Below are positions 22,156 through 31,521 of a stretch of DNA of 64,000 bases, piece by piece. A program made the position numbers and the translations under genes. The DNA is taken from the NCBI GenBank assembly GCA_905221605.1, contig CAJNDS010002126.1:186501-250500 (forward strand), in the 5' to 3' direction. The DNA comes from Symbiodinium natans (Eukaryota; Sar; Dinophyceae; Suessiales; Symbiodiniaceae). The number at the start of each line of letters is the position of its first letter. Within the stretch, counting starts at the first letter, position 1. The notes beneath the pieces are model-generated. The model ran no database searches and was not told where the DNA came from. It saw only the letters and a program-made list of their open reading frames with translations.

Positions 22156-22391
22156 CAGACAGGGCCTCGCATAGCACTGCACAATACGCGCCGTAAATGC
22201 GCTAGCACAGCTCGCATAGCTGATGACAAAAAGAGAGCCTGCACAACAGACGCTGCGCTTCAGCATGTCAGCATAACTAGAGTCAAACATAAACACATCC
22301 GGCATGCGCCCTCTCGACACTGCCTAAGGTCAACACTGCGACGCGGAGGGGGTGAGAAGCAGGATCCCAGTGTTGCCCGGAAGACTAAAGT

Positions 22392-22513
22392 GGGGGTTCT
22401 CTCATTCTCCTGCACTGCACTGCATTCGACCCCCCGAGCAACACATGTGAAAAAAGAGTGAGCCGTGCGGATTGCGAGCTCGTAGCATGCTGCACAAGGG
22501 ATGGAGCCTGAAC
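22392..22513 (+). repeat. direct repeat, copy 1
   Basis: 122 bp from GGGGGTTCTCTCATTCTCCT to GGAGCCTGAAC, nearly identical to 22769-22889. The copies are about 377 bp apart. They lie just after the RT and could be terminal or split direct repeats of the element. Confidence 0.9.
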
Positions 22514-22768
22514 GTTGCGTGTATACTTGTGTTTTTGATTTACACGCATGTTTTGATACGTCCTCTTGTTGCTGACATACATACACTGCAACATCAGGCT
22601 CCAGGACGCGCACGCAGCATATTCGCATCATCGCATTTGAATTACCCACCCTCCTCTCCCTATATATTTCTTTCGGGACCGCAGTCCCCAAGTCTCGCTT
22701 GACTAGAGGCCGCTGACCTCTGCAAATAGTCAATCTAAAAGACTATACAAGTCTCACTGGTCTCACTG

Positions 22769-22889
22769 GGGGGTTCTCTCATTCTCCTGCACTGCACTGC
22801 ATTCGACTTCCGAGCAACACATGTGAAAAAAGAGTGAGCCGTGCGGATTGCGAGCTCGTAGCATGCTGCACAAGGGATGGAGCCTGAAC
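22769..22889 (+). repeat. direct repeat, copy 2
   Basis: Differs from copy 1 mainly at CGACTTCCGAGC versus CGACCCCCCGAGC. Its right end abuts the interrupted PolB/HNH frame exactly, so it marks the boundary of the inserted element. Confidence 0.9.
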
Positions 22890-24743
22890 CCTCACGTAGG
22901 TCAGGTCCGCCAGGTGCCCTTCGCGGGCTTGCTCCACGTTGTCCTTGGGGCAGAAGATGGGCGCCGGGAACTTGGCATGGGCCAGGCCGTTCTTGCGGCA
23001 CCGCGCCACGTCTATACCGTGGCAGATGTGGTCCGGCTTGTGGCTGTTGAGCTTGAAGACGAGCGGCGGGAGTCGAGGCGATTCCACGTACTGCTCGTAA
23101 GCCCGCCGGCTGAAGCGCGACTCCAGTGTCGTGGCGTGCGAGGACTCCAGGGCCGTTTTGTTCCGGTGGCACTCGAGGCACAGTGCCTGGAGGTTCTGGG
23201 CCTGTGCGGCGAAGGACACTGGTGCACGGGGACGATGTGGTCCAACTCGCACGTGGTTGCGGTGATGGGGGCCGCGCAGAGCTTGCACTGGTGGTCCTGC
23301 TCCGCGAGCAGGGCTTGCCGAGATCCGGGCGGATCGCGGCGGGCCTTGAGAAGGTGAAGGAAGACCTCGCTCGCGGCGCCCGCCAGACGCTGCCCGCAAT
23401 AGGGGAGCCCCAGCCGCCCCATTCAGGCCTGCAGCACATCCAGGTCTTCGTGGAAGGCGGAGATGACGCAGTCCTCGCCGCCCCGCACCCTCAGCCGCAG
23501 GCACCGCCACTCGCTCATGCTTCGCATGACCACCTTCGGGCAGTGCCCCTCGGCCAGGAGCTCCCTCCGGACCTGCTCCAGGTCTTCAGTGTAGAAATGA
23601 CCGCTGGTGACCTCGCCCTCCCACTCCCGCCAATCCTTGAACTCGGGCGTTTCGCCTGGCTTCCTCTCGCCCCGGTACCTGGCCCGCTCCCCGATCGGCT
23701 CGCACTTCGCGACGGTGCGGGCGGATTTGTAGAAGAAGGCGTGGCCGTTCCAGCTCGTGAAGGCCACGGCCCGCTGCTCCTTGACGGTAGGCTCGTACTT
23801 GTCCAGCAGGCAGCCCTGGCAGTCCACGTAGAACATCGGGGCCTGGCGCCAAAGGCAGAATTCCCGGATCTCTCGGGGGGTGATGCCCTGCTCCCGCCAC
23901 GTTTTTTTGGTGCAGATTGCGTCGAAGTCCGAAAGCACCTCCTGCAGCGGCAGCCGCATCAGCTCCGCGAGCTGCCGAGGGACGCAAAGCTTGTCCGGCC
24001 GCTGTTCGAAGGCGGACTCTAGGATTTCGTCGCCGCAGTACAGCTGGTAGGAGACGTCCCGCAGAGTCCCCAGGGGCTGATCCAGGACGGTCTCCACCAC
24101 CACCCGGTCGTCTACGACCTGCATGGCCTGCTGGCTGAAGGTCCACTCCCTCGGCGCGTCCAGGTAGTAGCTCTCGTCGGACAGCTCCCAAATAATGTCG
24201 TTCGGCTCGGGGTTCCCGAGCTGCGCGAGCGCGGACGCCTTGAGGTTCCGGGCCGCTTGGGCTCTGCCGGGGCAGTGTGACGTTGAGGTCCGTGACGGGC
24301 AGGCGCTTCGTGCGCTCGTAGGGCATGCCGCGGTTCCGGCCGTTTCGCCGGATGCCGCGGATGATGACGGGCACGTGCACCACCCAGTCCACCCACTTGT
24401 CCTTGAAGAAGCTCTTCCCGATCTTGGTCAAGTGGTAGTTCCCGTTGGGCTGGAGGCTGCGGAGCAGCTTTTTGGCGCCCCCCCGGAGCATGATGTAATC
24501 GTTGGGCCCCTCGCGGATGAGGGGTTGGTTGCGGTCGTACTGCCGGCCGGGAGGGGGCCGGCCGATCAGTTGGTAGTAGTACTGGCCGGCCCTCGTGAGC
24601 TCGCCGTTCGGGCGGCTGAGCATCGCGTAAAGGAGGTGGTGGTGTCTCAAAGGAAGGGTTTCTGAGCCTGCCGCCGAGGTCCTCGCCCTGACCCCGGCCT
24701 CGGCTGCAATTCTGATCGCTTCTCGTTGCTGAGCCCAGCTCAT
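22890..24743 (-). pseudogene. virus-type PolB-like protein with HNH nuclease, broken
   Basis: Starts at ATG 24743 (MSWAQQREAIR) directly after a shared leader. The frame shifts once near 24,275 and continues through KLCVPRQLAELM, REIREFCLWRQAPMFYVDC and FTSWNGHAFFYKSA. These resemble the region before and within the exonuclease part of viral/organellar family B polymerases. At 23,423-23,425 an in-frame TGA is followed immediately by ATG. Then QDHQCKLCAAP, CELDHIVPVH and, after another shift near 23,222, LCLECHRNKTALE form an HNH endonuclease. It ends at the inserted element. No polymerase palm motifs are seen, so polymerase identity is tentative; HNH is clear. Confidence 0.55.
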
Positions 24744-24790
24744 GACTTTGAACAGCCCGCCCGGAAAAAAGGTCATCGCCCGAGCGGGCC
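24744..24790 (-). promoter_or_regulatory. shared leader/promoter motif, copy 1
   Basis: Immediately upstream of ATG 24743. Reading the minus strand it contains GGGGCCCGCTCGGGCG, then GACC, TTTTTT, CCGGGCGGG and TGTTCAAA. Positions 24750-24790 match 25350-25390 with only three differences, exactly 600 bp apart. GCCCG-CT-CGGGC can form a short hairpin. Interpreted as a virus-style gene promoter or translational leader. Confidence 0.65.
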
Positions 24791-24801
24791 CCCTTTGTCG
24801 G

Positions 24802-25344
24802 TCAAGCTTTCCGGGTCGTTTTTAGCGCCGCGAAGCAGTTGTTGATTTTGACCAGCTTTTGCCGGTAGCTCAGGGTCCAGTGCACGCATGTGGCGAGCAC
24901 TCTCCATACTTTTCTCCTCCAATGTTCGCGCAGCGGCCTCACGCACTCGCACACCACTTGCTGGGCCGTCCGCCCCAAAAGGTTGAGCGACAAATCCTCA
25001 AGTTTCCCCCACCGGTAGCGCCTCTGTTCCGCGATGGTCCGGCTGTTCGCGAAGACGTCGCGCGACTCGAACCAAGCCTGCATCGGATCCGTGGCCAGGA
25101 TAACTTCTGCGAAAGCGACCCGTTCAGGCAGGGGCCTGGGCTGGGGCTTACAGGGCCTAGGGGGCAGCTGCAAGAAGGCCACAATCATCTGACTCGCGGC
25201 CATTTCGGTCACTCCCAGTCGGTCCGCCCACTCCCGCGCCACTGGGTTCTCGACCACGCCATCGTCGTGCTTGATCGAGATGACCACTTCCATCAAATTC
25301 CTTGGCTTGGGCTTGGGCCGGGGGTTCACAAGGAACCGGTCCAT
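24802..25344 (-). CDS. 180-aa hypothetical protein of the virus-like element
   Basis: Intact frame from ATG 25344 (MDRFLVNPRPKPKP) with the same leader upstream as the next gene and only about 58 bp between its stop and the downstream ATG. The first half is mixed with a Pro-rich linker near residue 65; the second half is basic and helical (REHWRRKVWR). No family recognised. Compact spacing and shared leader indicate it belongs to the same transcription programme as the PolB/HNH gene; a DNA-binding role is only a guess from the basic charge. Confidence 0.55.
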   Translation of the reverse strand: MDRFLVNPRPKPKPRNLMEVVISIKHDDGVVENPVAREWADRLGVTEMAASQMIVAFLQLPPRPCKPQPRPLPERVAFAEVILATDPMQAWFESRDVFANSRTIAEQRRYRWGKLEDLSLNLLGRTAQQVVCECVRPLREHWRRKVWRVLATCVHWTLSYRQKLVKINNCFAALKTTRKA

Positions 25345-25390
25345 CTTTTGAACAACCCGCCCGGAAAAAAGGTCGCCGCCCGAGCGGGCC
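25345..25390 (-). promoter_or_regulatory. shared leader/promoter motif, copy 2
   Basis: Directly precedes ATG 25344, with the ATG three bases after TTCAAA. See the copy at 24744-24790. Conservation here contrasts with the frameshifted coding regions. Confidence 0.65.
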
Positions 25391-25410
25391 CCTTCGCCGG
25401 TCGAGTCTTA

Positions 25411-25525
25411 TTGTACAGTTGTTGGCTCAAGTCTTCGTGTACAGCTTCGGCTCAAGCCCTCCCCGTTGTACAGCGGCTTGTACAGTTTTTGGCTCTTGTG
25501 TACAGGTTCGGCTCAAGCCCTCCCT
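25411..25525 (+). repeat. TTGTACAG...GGCTCAAG short repeats
   Basis: Four loose units: GTACAGTTGTTGGCTCAAG, GTACAGCTTCGGCTCAAG, GTACAGTTTTTGGCTCTTG and TACAGGTTCGGCTCAAG, two of them followed by CCCTCCC. The 3' part TTGGCTCAAG equals the end of the dinoflagellate spliced leader as I remember it, so they may be decayed leader relics. Confidence 0.5.
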
Positions 25526-26510
25526 AAACCCTATACTCCCTGACCTCAAGACCCTATACGGCAGTGTTTTCGTTTTGCACGAGTTTTGGCATGGATTTTT
25601 CCATGATTGTGGGCATGTTTGTTTTTAGAGTGCGAGCGCCGCGCGCGCTTCCTCGAAGGACGCCAGCAACATGACTTTGACACGGCTTGCTTGGCCGACG
25701 ATACATCTTTCAAGCGGACATTTCGAAGGAAGACAGCAGACAGACAGCTACCACATCTTAGGAAGGCAGCAAGTACAGACAAGCACAGGCAGCACACACA
25801 GGGTAGTGACGCCGGACGCCGCAGGGTAGTGAGGCTCGGCCCCACAGACAGAGGTTCAGGGTTAGGGTTTAGGTTGCTAGGCAAGGCGCTCCGAGGCAGT
25901 GATGTCTGGAAGCGTGGCTTCAGGGTTTGCTGGGTTCACTCTCACGGCCCAGGTTCTCATCACCTTCTTCTTTCTCGTCGGACACTGCAGAGGTTCAGGG
26001 TTTAGGTTGGAAGGCAAGGGATTCTGAGGCTGCGAGGAGTGCCCTGCGCTGCACCCTCCCCCTCCCCCCCCTCTGTAGCTGTAGAGTGCCCTGCCGCTCC
26101 CTTCCCTTCTCGGAATCCCCGGGCCCTCCCTTGTGGCCAGGCGCTCGTTGTGACCTTCCTCGACATCTGCGATCATCCTCGCCAAGCGCTTTGAGTGCAG
26201 ACAGAGCGCGTTTTTTGGGCGACTTTTGCAAAAACCTCCTGAACCCGAGTTCTAAACCTGGATTCGCTTGGTGCATGCAGAACAAAGCACGGCACGTCTT
26301 GCTGTCCGGAGTGTGCCAGCGACGGGGATTCAATTACGACCAAATGGCACGCTTGCTGGAGTGGAACACCCTCCCCAGAGAGAGGTAAACCACGAAGTCG
26401 TTAACATCGGGGGTAACGGATATCCAGCTTCTCTCAGTTCCTGCCGATGCTGTTCCGTTGCTCGAGCAAAGGCCTGCAGGACATGGGTTCCGGTGGCTTG
26501 GAGGGGAGGG
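25526..26510. other. non-coding spacer with short telomere-like pieces
   Basis: Two short related blocks contain GGTTCAGGGTT.AGG followed by AGGTTG..AGGCAAGG (25,855-25,885 and 25,991-26,020). No gene recognised; short frames on both strands are Arg/Ser-rich. Confidence 0.4.
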
Positions 26511-27300
26511 GGCGTGACTTTTTTGAATCGAGGCGTGACTGTTGGGGGGGCCTGGGCCGGGAATTGAGGCGTGACTTCCGGGTTTTGGGGCCGGAGGGAG
26601 GGGCGTGACTTGTGACTTTTGGGGGGCCTGGGCCGGGAGAAGGGGCCGTGACTTGTGACTTCTGAGGGGGCCGGGCGGGAGGGCCATGAGTTGTGACTTT
26701 TGGGCGCCTGGGCCCGGGATGGCGCCCAGCCGTCCGCCGTCTGCGCTCCATCTCCAGATTCTGTGCGGAGCAGTCTTCAAGATGAGCGTGACTTCTCGGG
26801 AAACGGGCCGTGACTTGTGACTTTTGGGGGGCCTGGGCCGGGAGAAGGGGCCGTGACTTGTGACTTCTGGGGGGCCTGGGCCGGGAATTGAGGCGTGACT
26901 TTTGGGTTTCGGGACCGGGCGGGAGGGCCGTGAGTTGTGACTTTTGGGCGCCTGGGCACCTGTGACTTTTGGGGGGCCGGGCCGGGAAACCGGCTGTGAC
27001 TCGTGACTTTTGGGTTTCGGGGCCGAGAAAACGGGCCGTGACTTGTGACTTTTGGAGTGGGCCGGGAATGGAGGCGTGACTTTTGGGTTTGGGGGCCGGG
27101 CGGGAGGGCCGTGACTTGTGACTTTTGGGGGGCCGAGTCGGGAAAACGGGCCGTGACTTGTGACTTTTGGGGGGCCGGGCCGGGAAAATGGGCCGTGACT
27201 CGTGACTTTTGGGTTTCGGGCCGGGAAAACGGGCCGTGACTTCCGTGACTCTTGGGAATGAGGCGTGACCTCCCCGGGATTGAGGCCTGACCTCCCCGGG
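26511..27300 (+). repeat. GTGACTTGTGACTTTTGGGG minisatellite
   Basis: Units of roughly 45-60 bp built from GTGACTTGTGACTTTTGGGG, GGCCGGGCCGGGA and AAACGGGCC. The opposite-strand frames repeating KVTSHGPFSRP are array artefacts. Confidence 0.9.
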
Positions 27301-27304
27301 ATTG

Positions 27305-27520
27305 AGGCGCCGAGACCCAAAAGTCACGAAAGTCACGGGCCCGACACCGAAAAGCTATACGGAAGTCACGGCGCGTTTCCCGGCCCGAAACCCAAAAGTC
27401 ACGGAAGTCACGCCCTGCTTTGCCGGGCCCAAAACCAAAAAGTCACAAGTCACGCCCTGCTTTGCCGGGCCCGACACCGAAAAGTCACGAGTCACGGCCT
27501 TTTTTTGCGAGAGCCTACAT
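27305..27520 (-). repeat. same minisatellite in inverted orientation
   Basis: CCCAAAAGTCACGA.AGTCACG and TTTCCCGGCCC words are the reverse complement of the preceding array, with the axis of symmetry near 27,300. The two arrays could fold into a long cruciform or hairpin. Confidence 0.85.
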
Positions 27521-27629
27521 AAACTACTGTCTTGGCTGTTGGTCTCCCGCCTTGCTGCCTCCTGGGCTGTACCAGAAAGACAGCTGGGAGGGATCAAGGG
27601 GTCACAGGTGTGCGATGCAATGATCCCAA

Positions 27630-27990
27630 TGGGAGCAACCCCGTTGCCGCGGCCCACCCATCCGACCCAGGAGCTTAGAAAGGAAACATGAAGGGAGCCC
27701 AATGGGAGCCCAACCCCGTTGCCGCGGCCCACCCATCCAACCCAAAAACCCAGAAAGGAAACATGAAGGGAGCCCAATGAAAGCCAGTTGCCACGGCCCA
27801 CCCATCCGACAGAGGAGCCGCGAAAGGAAACATGAAGGGAGCCCAATGGGAGCCCACCCCGTTGCCGCAGCCCACCCATCCGACCCAGGAGCCCAGAAAG
27901 GAAACATGAAGGGAGCCCAATGCAAGCCCAACCCCGTTGCCGCGGCCCACCCATCGCACCCTGGAGCCCACCATTGAGGGGTTGCCGAGC
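27630..27990 (+). repeat. about 74-bp tandem repeat
   Basis: About five units containing GTTGCCGCGGCCCACCCATC and GAAAGGAAACATGAAGGGAG. AAGGAAACATG starts at 27,680, 27,755, 27,824 and 27,898 (spacings 75, 69, 74). Confidence 0.9.
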
Positions 27991-28200
27991 CGAGGCCCAA
28001 AAGTCACACCTCAATTCCTCCACCCGGCCCCCCAAAAGTCACCAGTCCCCGCTCCACTTCCCGAAGCCCGGCCCGGAAAAGTCGCGAGTCACCACACTGC
28101 TTCCCGAATCCCGGCCCAGAAAAGACACCAGTCACCGCGGTCCCAGAAGTCACGCCTCCGTTTTTCCAAGCCCTGCCGCGGAAGTCACCTTTCACGACTC
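27991..28200 (-). repeat. further inverted minisatellite block
   Basis: CCCAAAAGTCAC, CCCGGCCC and AAGTCACG words in the same orientation as 27305-27520, so the 74-bp array is sandwiched between two blocks of the inverted family. Confidence 0.75.
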
Positions 28201-28637
28201 GATCCTTGCGGATTGTGTCGCAAGAGTTTTCGCATTGTTGCGCCGCACTTCTTGGAGAGCCTTGCGCTACAACTGGCGATTTTCGCTGTACTGAACGGGT
28301 AGCCGCATGCCGTGGTGCCACCGAAGCACGGGGAAGATCCACACGTCGTAAATGGAGCGCTAATTCCCAGCCCCTTCCCAAACTTCTGACGATGCTTGAA
28401 TTTATTTGGTTGCGTGTGCTGGGGACGCTCGTGTCCGCGTGATGTGTTAGCTGTGTAGACCAACCCTGGGCTCTCGTGGCCGCTTCCGGCGCTCTGCATC
28501 ACGCGCCAACGCCTAGCCTAGCCTTGCCCTTCCTCGAGGGAATTAGACAGTCGAGGCCGTGGAAGGAAAGGTGGTGGTGAGCACTTAGATCGAGCTGGAC
28601 AACCTAAGCATCGACCATTTGTTGTGCTTGGTCCCAC
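28201..28637. other. spacer
   Basis: No recognisable gene. A short plus-strand frame ends in a hydrophobic segment (LTMLEFIWLRVLGTLVS) but lacks other support. Confidence 0.3.
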
Positions 28638-28970
28638 ATGTGCCGCTCAGCATCCCTTGTTCTGTGCACTCAAACATACCCAAGCTTCCAGTACGGGGCG
28701 CTCGGGAGATCGTTCATTGATGATGCGGCCAGGTGTCATCAGAGCGCAAAACTGTCCACCTCTCCAAGGTTTTGCGGCCTTTACTTGGATCAGCTGGCTT
28801 GGCCCCATGGCTATGTGCAGGCCGACATCCCAGATTCTGCAGTAGTCAAACATGTTTCCAAGTCACGGGCCTCGGTTTCGTGCAATGTTGTTCGAGTTTT
28901 ACCGAGAATATGGCAGTTTATACAGGGTCTCATGCAAGTTTGTTGCTCGAGCGTTGAGGACCGCTAGGAC
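28638..28970 (+). CDS. exon-like open segments, unknown
   Basis: Two protein-like frames adjoin: one through GLYLDQLAWPHGYVQADIP up to about 28,850, then another from about 28,857 (GPRFRAMLFEFYREYGSLYR). The change of frame falls at an AG-rich point, so they could be consecutive exons. No family recognised. They are on the same strand as the NTPase gene downstream. Confidence 0.35.
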
Positions 28971-29281
28971 CTGGAACCGCAGCCATGGCAAGGATTCCAT
29001 TTGCTTCGCGCAAGCCGCGTGCCCGGTTGCTGGTGCTGCTGGCGATGTGTTTGGTATGCATGTCACGGCCTTAGACTCTCCATAGAGTCAGGACACTTGC
29101 ACAGTTCGAGAGAAGTTCCTAAGCGTCAGGCACACAGTGCAGACGGTGCGGGCCTGCGTGGGAGCCAGAGCCGTGTCCTTTGGGAGGCCCGGCGTGACAG
29201 ATATGACATCCACCGCCAATCCTAAACATGAGCGAGGTCGGTTCCCGTGGGCTGGGCGCAGAAGCCGCTCACGCCACGAAG

Positions 29282-29401
29282 GGCTGCGGGCAAGGCAGGA
29301 GGCCGAGACTCAGAGAAAGTTTTGCGATAAGCTTATGACCTGCGCAGCTCAGGTTGCTGGCGGTTCGCGTAGTGAAGCCGACGACAACGGTGAATCTGAC
29401 G
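29282..29401 (+). CDS. exon-like open segment
   Basis: Hydrophilic helical frame (RARQEAETQRKFCDKLMTCA) followed by an acidic Ser/Asp/Glu stretch. CAG|GTTGCT at about 29,352 could be a donor. Unknown function. Confidence 0.3.
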
Positions 29402-29686
29402 AGGCGAGAGGGCGTCGTCGAGCACGTGAGGGTTGAGCTCTCTGTGACAAGATGGCTCGTTCGTTGAGGTGACTACAGTGGCTACAGAGTCCTTGGCAAA
29501 GACGTTCACGGAGCTTTCAAATTCCGCCAAAGCTGAGGTGGCCGGCCATCGTGTTCTTGCACTTCGGGTTTGTTAGTAGGAGCTGTTGGTGAGGAATGGG
29601 TGCGGTCAGAAGCACAGAATCTTCCACTTGACAGCGATATCATTGAAGAGGCCGGGATGTCGTGTTTTCTGAAGAGTGTCCACTCT

Positions 29687-29893
29687 AGAAAACATCTTGC
29701 TTGAGGTCGCGCAAGGTTTTGCCGACGTGCAAGCCAGCGGCGAGAACTTGGTGAAAGCTGACCTCGACAAGCTCGAGAATTCTTTCAACATCAAGCCAGG
29801 GCCAGCGGAGACACTACTGCGGTACATCGCAAAGCTGAAGGCCGCCAACGCTCCTCGCCTGCCAGCCTTGCAATTGCTTGCCGTGCCGTTGCT
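29687..29893 (+). CDS. probable exon, SAM-like helical segment
   Basis: Frame with LENILLEVAQGFADV, LVKADLDKLENSF and PAETLLRYIAKLK. The last part resembles the terminal helix of SAM-type domains (G-P-A-x-x-L-L-x-x-I-x-x-L-K). It ends at a GT inside TCGTGTGGGGTTTAGGGG, the first telomere-like intron of the window. Possible N-terminal exon of the NTPase gene. Confidence 0.45.
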
Positions 29894-30069
29894 TTCGTGT
29901 GGGGTTTAGGGGTTCAGGGGTTTAGGGCCAAGGTTAGGGTTATAGAGTTTGGGGGTTCAGGGTTGCCTTGCTGGTCTCGGAGAAGCTGAGGCCATCGAAT
30001 GCACCAAGCGCGAGCTGAAGGACCAAGACACCACGGATGAGGCCTGCTGCGGAGTGTACCTCACTGTCC

Positions 30070-30936
30070 ATCGCACCGGGTGCATCGGCGCAGGCTCGGA
30101 TGACGATGGTCGGCCGCGGCCTCGGCGCTGAAGTCAGCTGTGTCGGAGATGGCATGAATGGGGCTGAGCGCTCAGGGAAGATGCTGGCTGCACTGGGCAA
30201 GCTGGACGTGGAACCCGATCTCTGGGATGCCGACGCTTACCCGCATTGTCCTACGCTGGGGATCAGTGGGGCAGCCTTTGTGTTTTAGATTTTTGCAGCA
30301 CCACGCACAGACGCAGAAAGCTGAGGCCATCAAAGTGATTGAACAGCAGCAAAGCAAACTGCAGGGCGATCAGGCCAGGCTGTCCGTACATCGATGTCCA
30401 TCGTACCGGGTGCATCGGCGCAGGCTCGGATGACGATGGTCGGCCGCGGCCTCGGCGCTGAAGTCAGCTGTGTCGGAGATGGCACCGGGGCCGCATGAAT
30501 GGGGCTGAGCGCTCAGGGAAGATGCTGGCTGCACTGGGCAAGCTGGACGTGGAACCCGATCTCTGGGATGCCGACGCTTACCCGCATTGTCCTACGCTGG
30601 GGATCAGTGGGGCAGCCTTTGTGTTTTAGATTTTTGCAGCACCACGCACAGACGCAGAAAGCTGAGGCCATCAAAGTGATTGAACAGCAGCAAAGCAAAC
30701 TGCAGGGCGATCAGGCCAGGCTGTCCGTACATCGATGTCCATCGTACCGGGTGCATCGGCGCAGGCTCGGATGACGATGGTCGGCCGCGGCCTCGGCGCT
30801 GAAGTCAGCTGTGTCGGAGATGGCACCGGGGCCGCATGAATGGGGCTGAGCGCTCAGGGAAGATGCTGGCTGCACTGGGCAAGCTGGACGTGGAACCCGA
30901 TCTCTGGGATGCCGACGCTTACCCGCATTGTCCTAC
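30070..30936 (+). repeat. 341-bp tandem duplication carrying exons
   Basis: Two full units (starts at the ATGGGG at 30,158 and 30,499, third start 30,840) with a partial unit on each side. Each unit holds an exon-like frame (KMLAALGKLDVEPDLWDADA) and a second one (AEAIKVIEQQQSKLQGDQAR) followed by GTACATCG. Diverged forms of the second exon precede (about 29,985, AEAIECTKRELKDQD) and follow (about 30,977, AEAIEVIKKNN). The repeat therefore looks like exon multiplication in a coiled-coil region of the NTPase gene. Confidence 0.85.
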
Positions 30937-31051
30937 GTGTTTGACTTGCGGTGTTGGTTGATTTTCAGACTCAGCCAGCTGAGGCCATCGAAGTGATCAA
31001 GAAGAACAACAGTCCAGCTTCTGGGCTGCATTGGCTGCACCGTTAGCTGTT

Positions 31052-31228
31052 GCAGTTTGGGATTCTCCACGCCTGACCCAGGTAAAGGACACGGCCCTCG
31101 ATGCCACTAAGGCTGATGTGCAGGGCTACAATGAAATGCAGGTGGCCTCGTGGCTGGTCGCAGTGCTGTGCAGCTCATACACAGTCGATGCGATTCAGCA
31201 GGCCTTGGCGTCTGCTAGCACTTGAGTT
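31052..31228 (+). CDS. probable exon upstream of NTPase domain
   Basis: Follows GTTGCAG and reads LTQVKDTALDATKADVQ and MQVASWLVAVLCSSYTVDAI in one frame to a stop at 31,225. Helical, no recognised domain. Part of the run of small exons leading to the NTPase. Confidence 0.4.
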
Positions 31229-31284
31229 GTGGGCTTCATTCTTGATTGCGGCCGGCTCTGCCCACTTGGGTTCCCTGCTTAGGT

Positions 31285-31434
31285 GGTGACGTCTCTTTCC
31301 ACGATGAACTTGAACGGTCAAGGAGTGGTGGTGGCCAGTGTCGAAGTGCTCGAAACGGACTACGCACTCTCCAAACCTATGGCTCAGTCTCTGGTCAGGA
31401 TAGTCCAACGCTTAGCGGACCCTGCAGCTGCTCC
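31285..31434 (+). CDS. probable exon upstream of NTPase domain
   Basis: Frame through MNLNGQGVVVASVEVLETDY and MAQSLVRIVQRLADPAA, preceded by CTGCTTAG and closed by TGA. Alternating beta/helix pattern of a globular domain. It probably forms the N-terminal part of the nucleotide-binding domain, though splice phase to 31,522 was not resolved. Confidence 0.45.
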
Positions 31435-31521
31435 GACATGAATTAGTCGCACTTGTCCGGTAGGTGTGTTTGTGCGGTCAATTTCACGTCGGTTGGCTTG
31501 TTTCAGACTGTGCGCTGAAAG

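Larger units (their letters stand above)
17851..22889 (+). mobile_element. reverse-transcriptase element between fibre and polymerase genes
   Basis: The minus-strand fibre frame is interrupted on the right at about 17,850 and the PolB/HNH frame on the left at about 22,890. Between them lie a plus-strand RT and repeats, including two 121-122 bp direct repeats at the right end. No clean target duplication was found at the two junctions, so loss of viral sequence probably accompanied insertion. Confidence 0.5.
13994..25400 (-). mobile_element. decayed virus-like DNA element (Maverick/polinton-like virus candidate)
   Basis: After undoing one inversion (about 14,083-15,419), all virus-like genes read on the minus strand in the order 180-aa unknown protein, PolB/HNH-like protein, fibre with S74-type chaperone, rve integrase, dioxygenase-like protein. 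An rve integrase with a viral-type PolB and structural genes is the signature of Maverick/Polinton and polinton-like viruses. Capsid, protease and packaging ATPase were not seen; they may be lost in the region now filled by the RT element. Multiple frameshifts indicate a dead copy. Confidence 0.5.

Noticed and set aside
22260-22733. Minus-strand gene over the direct repeats
   Set aside because: Its similarity to the frame at 23,439-22,735 is due only to the 121-bp direct repeat.
26334-27336. 300-328 aa proteins repeating KVTSHGP
   Set aside because: Three overlapping frames over the same minisatellite show identical periodicity, as expected of non-coding repeats without stops.
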